Below are positions 42,537 through 51,817 of a stretch of 64,000 nucleotides of DNA, piece by piece. The position numbers were made by a program, and so were the translations under genes. Source of the DNA: Rhodopseudomonas palustris (GTDB taxonomy: Bacteria; Pseudomonadota; Alphaproteobacteria; Rhizobiales; Xanthobacteraceae); contig NZ_QKQS01000032.1 of assembly GCF_003226555.1 (NCBI RefSeq), positions 1-64,000 on the forward strand. Direction: 5' to 3'. A model generated the notes under the pieces. The model had not been told where the DNA came from. It saw nothing but the letters and a program-made list of their open reading frames with translations, and did no database searches. Numbering within the stretch: the stretch's first letter is position 1; each line of letters begins with the position of its first letter.

Positions 42537-42646
42537 GGTCCTCGGGCGTCCGATTCGAGAGATGTTCTCACGCCTGCGAGGCTTTTAGCGCAAGCGGGGC
42601 GCCACGCAAAACGACAGGAGTGCCGCCGGCGCGGCAATCCGCGCGG

Positions 42647-44401
42647 CTATTGGCCGGCCCGCGATGCCGCAAGAATGAGGCGGTCCGGGGGCGGCAGGTC
42701 GAACCGTGGCTCGATTCCGAGCAGCGGCGCGATTCGTTCGATCACCTTGCCGCCCGTCGGCACCGCATTCCAGCCCGAGGTGATGAAGCCGTGGGTCTCC
42801 GGCAGTCCCTTCGGCTCGTCGAGCATCACCAGCACCTGGTATCTCGGCTTGTCGGCCGGCAGGATCGCGGTGAACGAGTTCAATACCTGCTTCTTGGCGT
42901 AGCGGCCGTTGATGACCTTCTCGGAGGTGCCGGTCTTGCCGCCGAGATAGTAGCCCTTGGCGATCTGCTCGGCCTGGCGCGCGGTGCCGACCTCGGCGTT
43001 GAGCCGCATCAGGTAACGGATCTTCTCGCTGGTGTCCGGCTTGATCACCCGCTTGGCGACCTTCATCGCCTCCTCGTGGGTGCGCTTCAGGAAGGTCGGC
43101 GGAATCAGATAGCCACCGTTGACCATGGCGTTGATGCCCATCACCGCCTGCAACGGCGCCACCGCGATGCCGTGACCGAACGAGATGGTGATGGTGTTGA
43201 GTTCGCCCCAGCGCTTCGGCACCAGCGGCGAGGCGCTCTCCGGCAACTCGGTGCGCAGCCGGTCGAGCTGGCCGATCTTCTTCAGGAACGCCTTGTGCGC
43301 CTCGACGCCCTGCGCCAGCGCGATCCGGGCCGCGCCGACGTTGGACGAATAGGTGAAGACTTCCGGCAGCGAGATGAAGCGCCCCATCCGGTGGTCGTCG
43401 TGGATCTTGAACTTGCCGTATTGCAGCGGCGCGCGCGCGTCGTACATCGAGCTCAGCGTCGCCTTGCCGCTGTCCAGCGCCATCGCCAGCGTCAGCGTCT
43501 TGAAGGTCGAACCCATCTCGTAGACGCCGGTGGTGAGCCGGTTGATCCGGTCGGGGTCGTTGGCCTCTTTCGGATTGTTCGGGTCGAAGTCCGGCAGCGA
43601 CACCATTGCGACGATCTCGCCGGTGTTGACGTCCGAGACCAGGCCGGACGCCGCCTTGGCGCTGAACTTCTCCTTGGCCTTCAGCAGTTCGTCGCGCAGC
43701 GCATGCTCGACGCGGACGTCGAGCGCCAGCTCGATCGGCCGCTGCATCCGGTCGGAGGCGAAGCCGGCGCGGTGCAGGTCGGCGAGGCCATTGCTGTCGA
43801 GCCACTTCTCGATGCCGGCGATGCCCTGGTTGTCGATGTTGACCAGGCCGATCAGGTGCGACACTTCGGCGGCGTTGGGATAGACGCGCTTGTTCTCGCG
43901 CAGGAAGCCGATGCCGGGAATGCCGAGCTTCTTGATCTCGGCCTGCTGGCGCGGGGTGATTTCACGCTTCAGCCAGACGAAACCTTTCTTCGACGCCAGC
44001 CGCTCGCGCACCTCCTGGGTTTCGAGGTCGGGCAGCGTCGCGGTGAGCAATTCCACCGCCTCGTCCTGGTCGATGATCCGGCGCGGCTCGCCGAACAGCG
44101 ACGGCGTCTTGACGTCGGTGGCGAGGATCTGCCCGTTGCGATCGACGATGTCCGGCCGTGCGGTGGCGACCGCGTCCTGCGATACGCCGCGCCGTGCACC
44201 ATGGCCGTCACCGATCACCGCGATCATCACCAGCTTGAACGCGATCACGCCGTACACCGCCGCGAACGCGATCATCGCCAGCCCGACCCGCGCCCGCGCC
44301 TTGGCGTCGCGGTCGACCTCGCTGCCGTAGATCAGGCTGCGGATCAGGCGCTGGCGCCATTTGATGTGGTGGCCGACGAGCGGCATCGTGGAATCTGTCA
44401 C
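42647..44401 (-). CDS. ftsI: Septal peptidoglycan transpeptidase FtsI (PBP3)
   Basis: Class B penicillin-binding protein that crosslinks septal peptidoglycan together with FtsW. The 584-residue protein has a short cytoplasmic part, one membrane helix ([21 protein letters not shown]), a pedestal domain and a transpeptidase domain. The catalytic serine lies in MGSTFKT (SxxK), followed by YSSNVGAA (SxN) and GGKTGTSEK (KTG). ATG 44401 overlaps the ftsL stop by 4 bases. The N-terminal ~25 residues are strongly basic. Confidence 0.97.
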   Translation of the reverse strand: MTDSTMPLVGHHIKWRQRLIRSLIYGSEVDRDAKARARVGLAMIAFAAVYGVIAFKLVMIAVIGDGHGARRGVSQDAVATARPDIVDRNGQILATDVKTPSLFGEPRRIIDQDEAVELLTATLPDLETQEVRERLASKKGFVWLKREITPRQQAEIKKLGIPGIGFLRENKRVYPNAAEVSHLIGLVNIDNQGIAGIEKWLDSNGLADLHRAGFASDRMQRPIELALDVRVEHALRDELLKAKEKFSAKAASGLVSDVNTGEIVAMVSLPDFDPNNPKEANDPDRINRLTTGVYEMGSTFKTLTLAMALDSGKATLSSMYDARAPLQYGKFKIHDDHRMGRFISLPEVFTYSSNVGAARIALAQGVEAHKAFLKKIGQLDRLRTELPESASPLVPKRWGELNTITISFGHGIAVAPLQAVMGINAMVNGGYLIPPTFLKRTHEEAMKVAKRVIKPDTSEKIRYLMRLNAEVGTARQAEQIAKGYYLGGKTGTSEKVINGRYAKKQVLNSFTAILPADKPRYQVLVMLDEPKGLPETHGFITSGWNAVPTGGKVIERIAPLLGIEPRFDLPPPDRLILAASRAGQ

Positions 44402-44781
44402 TGGGCGGGCTCCGGAGCCGGCAGAGAGCCGGTGACGATGTCGGGGTCGATCTTTTCGATCATCGAGGCGATCGGATCAGGAGCGTTGGGATCGACGACC
44501 GCCGGCGGGCGCTCGGGAAGGTTCTTCAGTGCATCGAACTGGCGCGCGGCGACCGGCTTCAGTTTGAGGTGCCGGGCGGCAAGCCCCTGTAGCCGGCCCG
44601 GCGAGTCCAGCTTGGCCCATTCGGCGCGCAACCGGGCGATCGCCTCGCGCTCCTTGCGCAGCTCGGCATGGAGCTGCAGCACCTTCTCGGTGCGCACGGT
44701 GGATTCCAGCTTGATGCGGTAAACATAGGCCGCGGCGAACACCAGCATGCCGATCACCAGCACATGGACGAGGCGCATCAT
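44398..44781 (-). CDS. ftsL: Cell division protein FtsL
   Basis: Small bitopic divisome protein that forms a complex with FtsB and FtsQ and helps activate FtsWI. The 127-residue protein has one membrane helix at once ([20 protein letters not shown]), then a coiled-coil segment ([21 protein letters not shown]), and the [14 protein letters not shown] motif typical of alphaproteobacterial FtsL. ATG 44781 overlaps the rsmH stop (ATGA). The longer frame to 44817 would place it inside rsmH. Its end overlaps ftsI. Confidence 0.92.
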   Translation of the reverse strand: MMRLVHVLVIGMLVFAAAYVYRIKLESTVRTEKVLQLHAELRKEREAIARLRAEWAKLDSPGRLQGLAARHLKLKPVAARQFDALKNLPERPPAVVDPNAPDPIASMIEKIDPDIVTGSLPAPEPAQ

Positions 44782-45776
44782 CGGCCGGCCCTCATCACGC
44801 TGGCGAGCGTCGGCCATCCCGGCAGATCGCCGGCGGGGTGCGCGGGCGCGTGGGTCCGCTCGGCGCCGCGCAGCTTGGCCGAGCGGGCGCGCGGATTGGC
44901 CGCGACTTCGGCATCGCCGGCAACGACCGGCCGCTTGCCGAGCAGCGTAAAGCTCGGCGCCGCCTGCGCGAGCTCCGGCAGATGGCGCGAGCCGCCGCCG
45001 GTCTTGCTGCGCGCGGTGAGGAAGGTTTTCACGATGCGGTCTTCCAGTGAATGGAACGACACCACCGCCAGCCGGCCGCCCGGCTTCAGCGCGCGCTCGG
45101 CGGCGTCGAGCGCCCGATGCAATTCGTCGAGCTCTTCGTTGACGAAGATCCGCAGGCCCTGGAACGTGCGGGTCGCCGGGTGGATCTCGCCGGGCTTGGC
45201 GCGCACCACTTTGGCGACGATGTCGGCGAGCGCCTTGGTGGTGGTGATCGGCGCTTCGTTGCGCGCCGCCACGATGGCGCGGGCGACGTGGCGCGAATAG
45301 CGCTCCTCGCCGAAGATGTAGATGATGTTGGCGAGATCGGTTTCGGAGGCGCGCGCGACGACATCGGCCGCGCTCGGCCCGTCCCGCCCCATCCGCATGT
45401 CGAGCGGCCCGTCGAACCGGAACGAGAAGCCGCGCTCGGCCTGATCGAGCTGCATCGACGACACGCCGATGTCCATCACCACGCCGTCGACCTTATCGGC
45501 GCCCTGCCCGGCGCACACGTCAGCCAGATTGGAGAACCGGTCGTGCACCAGCGTCAGCCGACCGCCGGCTTCGGCCACTAACTCGGCGCCGCCAGCGATC
45601 GCAGTCGGGTCGCGGTCGATAGCGATCACGCGGCTGCCGGGGGTCTGCAGGATCAGCCGCGTATAGCCGCCGGCCCCGAACGTGCCGTCGACATAGACGC
45701 CGCCGTCGCGCGGCGCGAGCAGACCGACCGCTTCGGGGCCGAGCACCGGAATATGGCGCGCGTCGGAAGACGTCAT
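44778..45776 (-). CDS. rsmH: 16S rRNA (cytosine-1402-N4)-methyltransferase
   Basis: Methylates C1402 of 16S rRNA (formerly MraW). The 332-residue protein has [13 protein letters not shown] at the start, SAM motif [15 protein letters not shown], the helical insert with [46 protein letters not shown] and [16 protein letters not shown] 45776 is the start, and the 77 extra residues of open frame upstream are not conserved. It is the first gene of the division cluster. The usual mraZ gene before it is absent. Confidence 0.96.
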   Translation of the reverse strand: MTSSDARHIPVLGPEAVGLLAPRDGGVYVDGTFGAGGYTRLILQTPGSRVIAIDRDPTAIAGGAELVAEAGGRLTLVHDRFSNLADVCAGQGADKVDGVVMDIGVSSMQLDQAERGFSFRFDGPLDMRMGRDGPSAADVVARASETDLANIIYIFGEERYSRHVARAIVAARNEAPITTTKALADIVAKVVRAKPGEIHPATRTFQGLRIFVNEELDELHRALDAAERALKPGGRLAVVSFHSLEDRIVKTFLTARSKTGGGSRHLPELAQAAPSFTLLGKRPVVAGDAEVAANPRARSAKLRGAERTHAPAHPAGDLPGWPTLASVMRAGR

Positions 45777-46359
45777 GCGATCGCCCCGGCCGCGCCAGAG
45801 CCACGTCCGGTCCGCATCGTGCGAAAACCGGCCCGGCTGATCGTCGGCTTGCTGCAGGGCAATGGGCGCATCGTGCCTCGCCTCGTCCCAATCCGCCGAC
45901 AGAGCGCTGTGCCAGCCGGCCAAGACGGCCGACGAACCTAGCTCTCCGTAAGAAATCTGGTTGATTTCCATCGGCTTATGGGGCGTCACAGGAGATTTTG
46001 CCGGCAATTTGACACCGGCTGTTCACCCCTCAGTAACGGCGCTTACGCTTAAGAAACCGTTGACGGCTGCCCGGTCATTCCGCGCGGGGGAGCAGGCGGC
46101 GTTTCGTCACTGCATCGCGATGCGCTGCAAGATGAAGGAACCCGGCCTCGTCCACAGAAAATGGCAAAATCGTGAATACAGCGCGTTGCAGGAAGCCGTA
46201 GGGACTCAGATAGTAAATTGGAAGTTGCAGCCGGCGCCGCTCCGCCTCGCCGTGGTCCTGCCAGTATTGAGTCGTCCGATGTTGTCAGGTTCGTTAGCGT
46301 CCGCTGGTCCGGAGTCGAAACGTCGACGTGCCCTCCCTTTGCCCAAGGGCATCTCGTCC
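45777..46359. other. Long divergent intergenic region, rsmH/amidase
   Basis: 583 bp without a convincing gene. In many bacteria mraZ sits directly before rsmH, but no MraZ-like frame is present on the minus strand. The amidase frame is open back to 45961 but the extra residues show no signal peptide or family pattern. The region must hold the promoter of the division cluster and that of the amidase. No repeat element is seen. Confidence 0.6.
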
Positions 46360-47145
46360 ATGCAGACCTTCACGCCCGACTCGTCGATGGTGTCCGACGT
46401 GCTGCCGTCGCCCAATTTCGGCGAGCGCAACAAGGCGCGCCGGCCCGACATGATCGTGCTGCACTACACCGGCATGCCCGACGTCGAAGGCGCGCTGACC
46501 CGGCTGTGCAAGGCCGGCACCGAAGTCTCGGCGCATTACGTCGTGCTCGAGGACGGCCGCATCCTGCAATGCGTGCAGGAGTCCAAGCGCGCCTGGCACG
46601 CCGGCCTCGCCTGCTGGGCCGGCGAGGAAGACATCAACTCCTGCTCGATCGGCATCGAGATCATCAATCGCGGCCACGACTGGGGCTATCCGGACTACCC
46701 GCTGCGCCAGATCGCGGCGGTGATCGCGCTGTGCCGCGGCATCATCCTGCGCCGCGACGTGCCACCGCATCGCGTCGTCGGCCATTCCGACGTCGCACCG
46801 GCCCGCAAGAAAGATCCGGGCGAGAAATTCCCGTGGCGCTCGCTCGCCGCCTCCGGCGTCGGCCTATGGGTCGAGCCGGCGCGGATCGTGCCCGGGCCGG
46901 CGCTGCAGCAAGGCGCCGAGGGCGACGAAGTGCGGCTGATGCAGCAGGCGCTCGCCGATTACGGCTACCGCGTCCCGGTGAACGGCAGCTACGACCACGC
47001 CACCAACGACGTCGTCACCGCGTTCCAGCGTCACTTCCGCCCCGAGAAGGTCGACGGCATCGCCGACGCCTCGACGCTGGCGACGCTGCACACGCTGCTC
47101 GACCGCCTCCCGGTCGAAGCCCGCGCCATCGCGGCGCTGGGCTGA
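46360..47145 (+). CDS. N-acetylmuramoyl-L-alanine amidase, AmpD/AmiD-like with peptidoglycan-binding domain
   Basis: Cleaves the amide between MurNAc and the stem peptide. The 261-residue protein has an Amidase_2 domain with zinc ligands His35 (IVLHYTG), His142 and Asp152 (GHSDVAPARKKDPG), and a C-terminal PG_binding_1 domain (GDEVRLMQQALADYGYRV, VVTAFQRHFRPEKVDG). No signal peptide is seen from ATG 46360, so it may act in the cytoplasm on recycled anhydro-muropeptides, like AmpD. The binding domain is more usual in AmiD. AAGGGC lies ten bases before the ATG. It is divergent from the wall-synthesis cluster. Confidence 0.9.
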   Translation: MQTFTPDSSMVSDVLPSPNFGERNKARRPDMIVLHYTGMPDVEGALTRLCKAGTEVSAHYVVLEDGRILQCVQESKRAWHAGLACWAGEEDINSCSIGIEIINRGHDWGYPDYPLRQIAAVIALCRGIILRRDVPPHRVVGHSDVAPARKKDPGEKFPWRSLAASGVGLWVEPARIVPGPALQQGAEGDEVRLMQQALADYGYRVPVNGSYDHATNDVVTAFQRHFRPEKVDGIADASTLATLHTLLDRLPVEARAIAALG

Positions 47146-47207
47146 GCGCTTCCTCCACACCACTTGCAGCTTGACGATCACGGCCCGAGCCCGCATGGCT
47201 TGCCGCG

Positions 47208-47637
47208 TCAGTCGGCCGGACGGCCGCTCCCGCTAGGGCCGAAAGGCTGCGGGGGAGGAAAGTCCGGGCTCCATCGACATACGGTGCCGGATAACGTCCG
47301 GCGGGGGCGACCCCAGGGAAAGTGCCACAGAGAACGAACCGCTTCCCCCTTCCTTCGGGGCGGGGGCAAGTAAGGGTGAAAAGGTGCGGTAAGAGCGCAC
47401 CGCGTCGCCGGCAACGGAGACGGCATGGTAAACCCCACCGGGAGCAAAACCGAATAGGGACGGCATCGCGGATAGTTCGCTGCTCGCAGCGATAACTCCG
47501 CAGGGTGATGTCAAACCCGCCGTCCGGGTAGGTTGCTCGAGGCGCTGTGCAAACAGCGTCCCAGAGGAATGGCCGTCGCGTATCACGTCCGCAAGGACGC
47601 GGTGCTCTCCAGAACCCGGCTTACAGGCCGGCTGATA
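47208..47637 (+). ncRNA. rnpB: RNase P RNA (class A)
   Basis: Catalytic RNA that matures tRNA 5' ends. The universal 5' P4 strand GAGGAAAGTCCGGGCT lies at about 47255-47270. Other conserved parts are the GGTAAACCCCACC segment (47426 on) and the 3' P4 strand within CAGAGGAATGGCCGTC (about 47563). The ends can pair (TCAGTCGG at 47208-47215 with CCGGCTGA at 47628-47635), setting the limits. Gene length near 430 bases fits alphaproteobacteria. The reading frames called on either strand across it are spurious. Confidence 0.95.
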
Positions 47638-47646
47638 CTTCTTCAT

Positions 47647-47676
47647 GAAGGGCTCGGCGGAAACGTCGGGCCCTTC
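47647..47676 (+). terminator. Hairpin after rnpB
   Basis: GAAGGGC at 47647-47653 pairs with GCCCTTC at 47670-47676, with a possible weak inner stem. No T-run follows, so it may be a processing or attenuating structure instead of a true terminator. Confidence 0.4.
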
Positions 47677-47679
47677 GCC

Positions 47680-48132
47680 CTAGCTCGGCACGAACGCTTC
47701 TGCTGATTTGCGATGATTTCTCAAAAAGACGCGAATGTTCTCGAATGTCGTGGCATCCGCCAAGCAAGGTCGCAACAACGCCAAAGTTTGCTCGTCACGC
47801 TCAATTCCATCAAACACATCAAGCAGATAGCACTCCAATAAATCCTTGGACTTATCGAAAAACACTTCGTCGCGAATGACAGCACAAGCGATCTCAAGCT
47901 CATTCATGAGGTCGGCAAAGTGATAACCTCGTTCATCATCATTCTTTGACGTCCGCACCAAGTACCACCCACTCCGAAACGATTGAGCAAGAGCAATAAG
48001 CGCCGTCGCTGACCCCGCCTTACGCGCCAGATCGAGTTGCCGACCAGCATACCATAGTGCGACGACGCCAATCAGAAGCGCCAAAATTGCAGTAATATTT
48101 GCCAGATAGCTCACCTCATCCGCATAAGGCAT
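47680..48132 (-). CDS. Membrane-anchored protein of unknown function, atypical composition
   Basis: A 150-residue protein with one N-terminal membrane helix (YLANITAILALLIGVVALWYAG), then a cytoplasmic alpha-helical domain with regular Leu/Ile and acidic residues (DLLECYLLDVFDGIERDEQTLALL). It resembles small helical membrane-anchored proteins such as those called DUF4760, but I cannot assign it. Codon use is clearly more AT-rich than in all neighbours, which suggests acquisition. ATG 48132 follows, after 2 bp, the stop of a 56-residue ORF, so the two form an operon. The gene ends 43 bp after rnpB, converging on it. Confidence 0.65.
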   Translation of the reverse strand: MPYADEVSYLANITAILALLIGVVALWYAGRQLDLARKAGSATALIALAQSFRSGWYLVRTSKNDDERGYHFADLMNELEIACAVIRDEVFFDKSKDLLECYLLDVFDGIERDEQTLALLRPCLADATTFENIRVFLRNHRKSAEAFVPS

Positions 48133-48134
48133 AT

Positions 48135-48305
48135 TTATTCTTGCTTTTTCGGCGGCTTGGGAGCCACTTCCGACGCTGGCTGCGATTGCTGAGCTGGGGA
48201 CGAGTCAGACTTGACCGGTTTGAAAAGGTGCGAGGTAGTCAACGAATTAGTCGAGATATCCCCGATGGAATTCGTCCCGAAGATCTTTTCGTCGTCCGAA
48301 CTCAT
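48135..48305 (-). CDS. 56-residue hydrophilic small protein, first gene of the cassette
   Basis: A reading frame from ATG 48305 to TAA 48135, starting MSSDDEKIFGTNSIGD and ending APKPPKKQE. It is Ser/Thr/Pro/Lys-rich, has no hydrophobic segment and is probably disordered. Support for translation is a good ribosome-binding site (GAAGGG, seven bases before ATG) and the 2-bp spacing to the next gene. No family is recognised. It shares the AT-rich composition of the downstream gene. Confidence 0.5.
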   Translation of the reverse strand: MSSDDEKIFGTNSIGDISTNSLTTSHLFKPVKSDSSPAQQSQPASEVAPKPPKKQE

Positions 48306-48607
48306 AGTCTTTCCCTTCTCTCAATGCGACGTCCTGCTCACCACCAGACTAATCTAGTGCGCAATCCAGCAAACTTGATTCGTCGGTAATAACAAGCTCG
48401 CATTGATCTCCAACTGCTGGCTAGATAGATTTGGGTTGTCCCGGCTATCCACAAGCCGCTCCAAACGCCAATAGCTCGCAATCCTACTATCTAGTAGGAC
48501 CTTCGCCGATCTTTATCCCAAAGCTTCCCTTGGCTCGACGCACCTCGTGGGTAACTAGAATACGAGCTGCTCCGCCAGCCGCAGAGAACGCAACTGACGA
48601 GAGCAGT
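48306..48607. other. AT-rich intergenic region with a small palindrome
   Basis: 302 bp with no gene seen. TCCTACT at 48482-48488 and AGTAGGA at 48493-48499 form a perfect 7-bp inverted repeat around ATCT, a possible operator or weak terminator for emrB. CTAG-containing stretches occur nearby. The composition matches the adjacent two-gene cassette, so the acquired segment probably extends to about 48600. Confidence 0.5.
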
Positions 48608-50203
48608 TCAATGCCCCCCGCCGCCCGCCGCGGCCATCGGGTTGGCCGGCTTGGCCAGCAGGAACACCAGCGTGGTCAGGCCGAGGTAGAACACCGTCAG
48701 CAGGAAGAAGGCGTCGCCGTAGCTCATCACCACCGCCTGGCGGTGGACGATGTTGGTGAGCTGTTTCAGCGCCATCATCGAGGCGTCGCCCATGCCCTGG
48801 AAGCGCTGGGTGAAGGTGTTGAGCAGTTCGACCGCCTGGGCGTTGCCCCAGTTCACCTTGTCGTGCAGCCGGGAGATGTGGAAGTCGGTGCGGTTGTCGA
48901 GCGCGGTGTTGATCAGTGCCAGCCCGAGCGCGCCGCCGAGGTTGCGGGTCAGGTTGAACAGGCCGGAGGCGTTCTTGACCCGGTGTGGCGGCAGCGTGCC
49001 GAGCGCGATGTTGTTGACCGGCACCATCGCCATCATCATGCCGACGCCGCGGAAGATCTGCGGCCAGAGCAGCTCGTAGAAATCGAAGTCGCGGGTGATC
49101 CAGGTCATCTGCCAGGTGCCGCCGGCGAACAGCAACAGACCGACGGCGACCAGAATCCGCATGTCGACCAGCGCCATCAGCCGGCCGACGATCGGCGCGG
49201 TGCAGAACATCGCGATGCCGGAGACGAACATCGTCTCGCCGATCATCAGCGCGCTGTAGCCGCGCACTTCGGCGAGATAGCGCGGATAGATGTAGGTCAG
49301 GCCGTACAGTCCGATGCCGACGCAGAACTGAAACATGCAGCCGATCGCGAAATTGCGGTCGGTGAAGGCGCGGATGTCGACGATCGGCTCGCGCGCGGTG
49401 AGCACCCGCCAGAAGAACGCCACCGCCGACACCGCGCCAACGATCGCGAAGATGAAGATCGACTCGTCGTTGAACCAGTCGTTGCGCGGCCCCTCCTCCA
49501 GCACGTATTCGAGCGAGCCGAGGAAGCCGGCCATGAAGCCGAGGCCCCACCAGTCGAAGTGATCGAGCAGCTCGTAATGCGGCTCGTCGAAATCGACCAG
49601 CGCCAGCACGCCGATGGTGATCAGAACGCCGGGCACGACGTTGATGAAGAACAGCCAGTGCCACGACATCAGATCGGTGATGTAGCCGCCGACCGTGGGC
49701 CCGATGGTCGGCGCCAGCGTCGCGACGAGGCCAATGATCGGGCCGACCATGTTGAACTTGCTGCGCGGAAACACCGTATAGGCCGAGGCGAACACGGTCG
49801 GGATCATGCCGGCGCCGAGGAAGCCCTGGATCGCGCGCCACACGATCATCTCGGCGATGGTCGAGGTGAAGCCGCACATTAAGCTCGCAAAGGTGAAGCC
49901 GGCCGCCGAGATCGCGAACAGATTGCGGGTGCCGAGCGCGCGCGACAGGAAGCCGGACAGCGGGATCGCGATCACTTCGGCGATCAGATACGCGGTCTGC
50001 ACCCACGAGACTTCGCTCGACGACGCCGACAGGCCGGCCTGGATTTCGGACAGCGACGCCGAGACGATCTGGATGTCCAGGATCGCCATGAACATCCCGA
50101 ACACCATGATCAGGAACGCGATCAGCCGGCTCGCCGGGACGTGCTCGGACGGTTCGGCGGGCGCCGCGGCGGCCCGGGTGTCTGCTGTGGTGGTCGCGGA
50201 CAT
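48608..50203 (-). CDS. emrB: EmrB/QacA-type multidrug efflux permease (MFS, DHA2)
   Basis: Proton-driven drug exporter working with EmrA. The 531-residue protein has 14 hydrophobic segments and DHA2 patterns: MFGMFMAILDIQIVSASL-like helix 1 (here FGMFMAILDIQIVSASLSEI), SSSEVSWVQTAYLIAEVIAI, the motif C region GLVATLAPTIGPTVGGYI and motif A-like loop after helix 2. The partner adaptor gene lies upstream on the same strand, and the 150-bp gap between them contains a palindromic repeat. An outer-membrane TolC-type channel is not encoded here. Confidence 0.92.
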   Translation of the reverse strand: MSATTTADTRAAAAPAEPSEHVPASRLIAFLIMVFGMFMAILDIQIVSASLSEIQAGLSASSSEVSWVQTAYLIAEVIAIPLSGFLSRALGTRNLFAISAAGFTFASLMCGFTSTIAEMIVWRAIQGFLGAGMIPTVFASAYTVFPRSKFNMVGPIIGLVATLAPTIGPTVGGYITDLMSWHWLFFINVVPGVLITIGVLALVDFDEPHYELLDHFDWWGLGFMAGFLGSLEYVLEEGPRNDWFNDESIFIFAIVGAVSAVAFFWRVLTAREPIVDIRAFTDRNFAIGCMFQFCVGIGLYGLTYIYPRYLAEVRGYSALMIGETMFVSGIAMFCTAPIVGRLMALVDMRILVAVGLLLFAGGTWQMTWITRDFDFYELLWPQIFRGVGMMMAMVPVNNIALGTLPPHRVKNASGLFNLTRNLGGALGLALINTALDNRTDFHISRLHDKVNWGNAQAVELLNTFTQRFQGMGDASMMALKQLTNIVHRQAVVMSYGDAFFLLTVFYLGLTTLVFLLAKPANPMAAAGGGGH

Positions 50204-50258
50204 CGTTGCGTTCTCAGCGCCCGCCCCGAAGGGCCGTCAAGATTCGAAGAGAGTTTCC

Positions 50259-50339
50259 GTCATTGCGAGCGAAGCGAAGCAATCCAGGGCTCGGTGCACT
50301 GCGCTGGATTGCTTCGTCGCTTTGCTCCTCGCAATGACG
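50259..50339. repeat. CATTGCGAG palindromic repeat between emrA and emrB
   Basis: CGTCATTGCGAGCGAAGCGA (50259 on) and CTCCTCGCAATGACG (ending 50339) are inverted, with GCAATCCAG/CTGGATTGC inside. RNA from the operon would form a long hairpin here. Confidence 0.88.
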
Positions 50340-50353
50340 CTGACAGAAAGGAA

Positions 50354-51634
50354 CTACTTCGCCTCGCCCGTCCGCGTGTCGACGTCGACGTACACCGACA
50401 TGCCGGCGCGCAGCAGGTTCTCGCGCGCGACGTCGGCGGGGACGCGGATGCGGACCGGGACGCGCTGCACGATCTTGGTGAAGTTGCCGGTGGCGTTGTC
50501 GGGCGGCAGCAGGGTGAACACCTGGCCGGAAGCCGGCGACAGGCTGTCGACCGTGCCTTCGATCTTACGGCTGGAGAACGCGTCGACCGAAATCGCGACC
50601 TTCTGGCCCGGCTTCAACCGGCGCAGCTGCGTCTCCTTGAAATTGGCGTCGATATAAACGCCGTCGAGCGGCACGATATTGGCCATGCGCTGGCCGGCAT
50701 TGATGTAGTCGCCGACATTGACCAGGCGGTTGGAGAACACACCCGTCACCGGCGCCCGTACACTGGTGAAGGCGAGATCGCGCTCGGCCTTGGCCAGCGC
50801 GCTCTGCAGCTCGAGGAGCTGAGCGCGGGCTTCGGCCTGTTGAGCCTTGGTGACTTCGACGTTGTCGCGGGCGGCATCGTACGCGGCCTTCGCGGCGGCG
50901 ACCGAGGCGACGGTCTGGTCGCGGCTGGCCTGCGAGGTCTCGAACACCGCGCGTGAGGCGAAGCCCTTGGTCGAGAGCGCCTGCTGGCGATCGAAATCCA
51001 GCGCGGCGCGCTTGGCTGCGGCCTCGGCGGAGTCGAGCTGCGCCTGCGCCTGCTCCACCGCGCTCTGCTGCGCCGTGATCTGGCGGCCGATCCGGGCGAT
51101 GGTGGCTTCCTGGGTGCCGATCTTGGCGCGCGCGGAGTCCACGGCGATCTTGTAGTCGCCGTCGTCGATCCGGAACACGACGTCGCCGGCCTTCACCTCG
51201 GAATTGTCGCGCGGCAGAATCGCGGCGAGGTGTCCCGAAACCCGGGCCCCGAGCGTGGTGTTGTTGGCGCGGACATAGGCGTCGTCGGTGCCGACCATGA
51301 AGCGGCCGACCAGCATGTACTCGGTGCCGAAGTAACCGAGCGCGGCCAGCGCCGCGATGCCGACGCCGATCAGCACGAACTTCTTCTTGCTCGGCGGCTT
51401 GGCGGCGGTGCCAGGACGCGCGGCCGGTGCCACCGGCTCGGTCTCGGCTTCCGGCTCCGGCGGATCGGCCAGCTTCAGGGTCGAGGGATCTTCCAGCAGC
51501 GATCGCAGCGCGTCGGCCTGCGACGGCGCACCTTGCGGCGCAGCCGGATGCGGCGACGCGCCGGCGGCCGGGACGGCCTCCCCGTTTTCCGGCTCGGAGC
51601 GCAGCACGCGGGCAGCTTGGTCGCGTCCGGACAT
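50354..51634 (-). CDS. emrA: EmrA-type membrane fusion protein (HlyD family)
   Basis: Periplasmic adaptor of the EmrAB efflux pump. The 426-residue protein starts with about 85 polar, Pro/Glu-rich residues, longer than in E. coli EmrA. A single membrane helix follows (FVLIGVGIAALAALGYFG), then the biotinyl-lipoyl half (YVRANNTTLGARVSGHLAAI), a long coiled-coil hairpin rich in Ala/Gln (about residues 170-280) and the beta-barrel region (FTSVRAPVTGVFSNRLVNVGDYI, GVYIDANFKETQLRRLKPGQ). The 183-bp gap to the divergent tetR carries the operator. Confidence 0.93.
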   Translation of the reverse strand: MSGRDQAARVLRSEPENGEAVPAAGASPHPAAPQGAPSQADALRSLLEDPSTLKLADPPEPEAETEPVAPAARPGTAAKPPSKKKFVLIGVGIAALAALGYFGTEYMLVGRFMVGTDDAYVRANNTTLGARVSGHLAAILPRDNSEVKAGDVVFRIDDGDYKIAVDSARAKIGTQEATIARIGRQITAQQSAVEQAQAQLDSAEAAAKRAALDFDRQQALSTKGFASRAVFETSQASRDQTVASVAAAKAAYDAARDNVEVTKAQQAEARAQLLELQSALAKAERDLAFTSVRAPVTGVFSNRLVNVGDYINAGQRMANIVPLDGVYIDANFKETQLRRLKPGQKVAISVDAFSSRKIEGTVDSLSPASGQVFTLLPPDNATGNFTKIVQRVPVRIRVPADVARENLLRAGMSVYVDVDTRTGEAK

Positions 51635-51713
51635 CGGGTTCTCCTGAACTCAGCTCGCACGACAAAAAAACGACCAGCCCGACGGTAGCCCGAGCTGGCA
51701 CCCTCAACTACCA

Positions 51714-51741
51714 TTGACCGAACGGTTCGGTCAACATAATC
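51714..51741 (+). promoter_or_regulatory. TetR operator overlapping a tetR promoter
   Basis: TTGACCGAA at 51714-51722 and TTCGGTCAA at 51726-51734 form a perfect 9-bp inverted repeat around CGG, a classic size for a TetR dimer site. TTGACC serves as a possible -35 with ATAATC (51736-51741) as -10 at 16 bp, pointing at tetR. Binding here would block both tetR and the divergent emrAB genes. Confidence 0.8.
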
Positions 51742-51817
51742 TGCCGACAGAAGGGTAGCATTAGAGCAATTCCGCTCTCACCCTATCTCGACTGAATTTA
51801 CCGGACAGGCTGAACCA

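Noticed and set aside
45961-46359. N-terminal extension of the amidase from 45961
   Set aside because: The extension has no signal peptide, lipobox or family similarity, and the compact amidase domain begins shortly after ATG 46360.
47233-47646. Minus-strand reading frame across rnpB
   Set aside because: The region is RNase P RNA with conserved P4 strands. Such frames over rnpB are a known annotation artefact.
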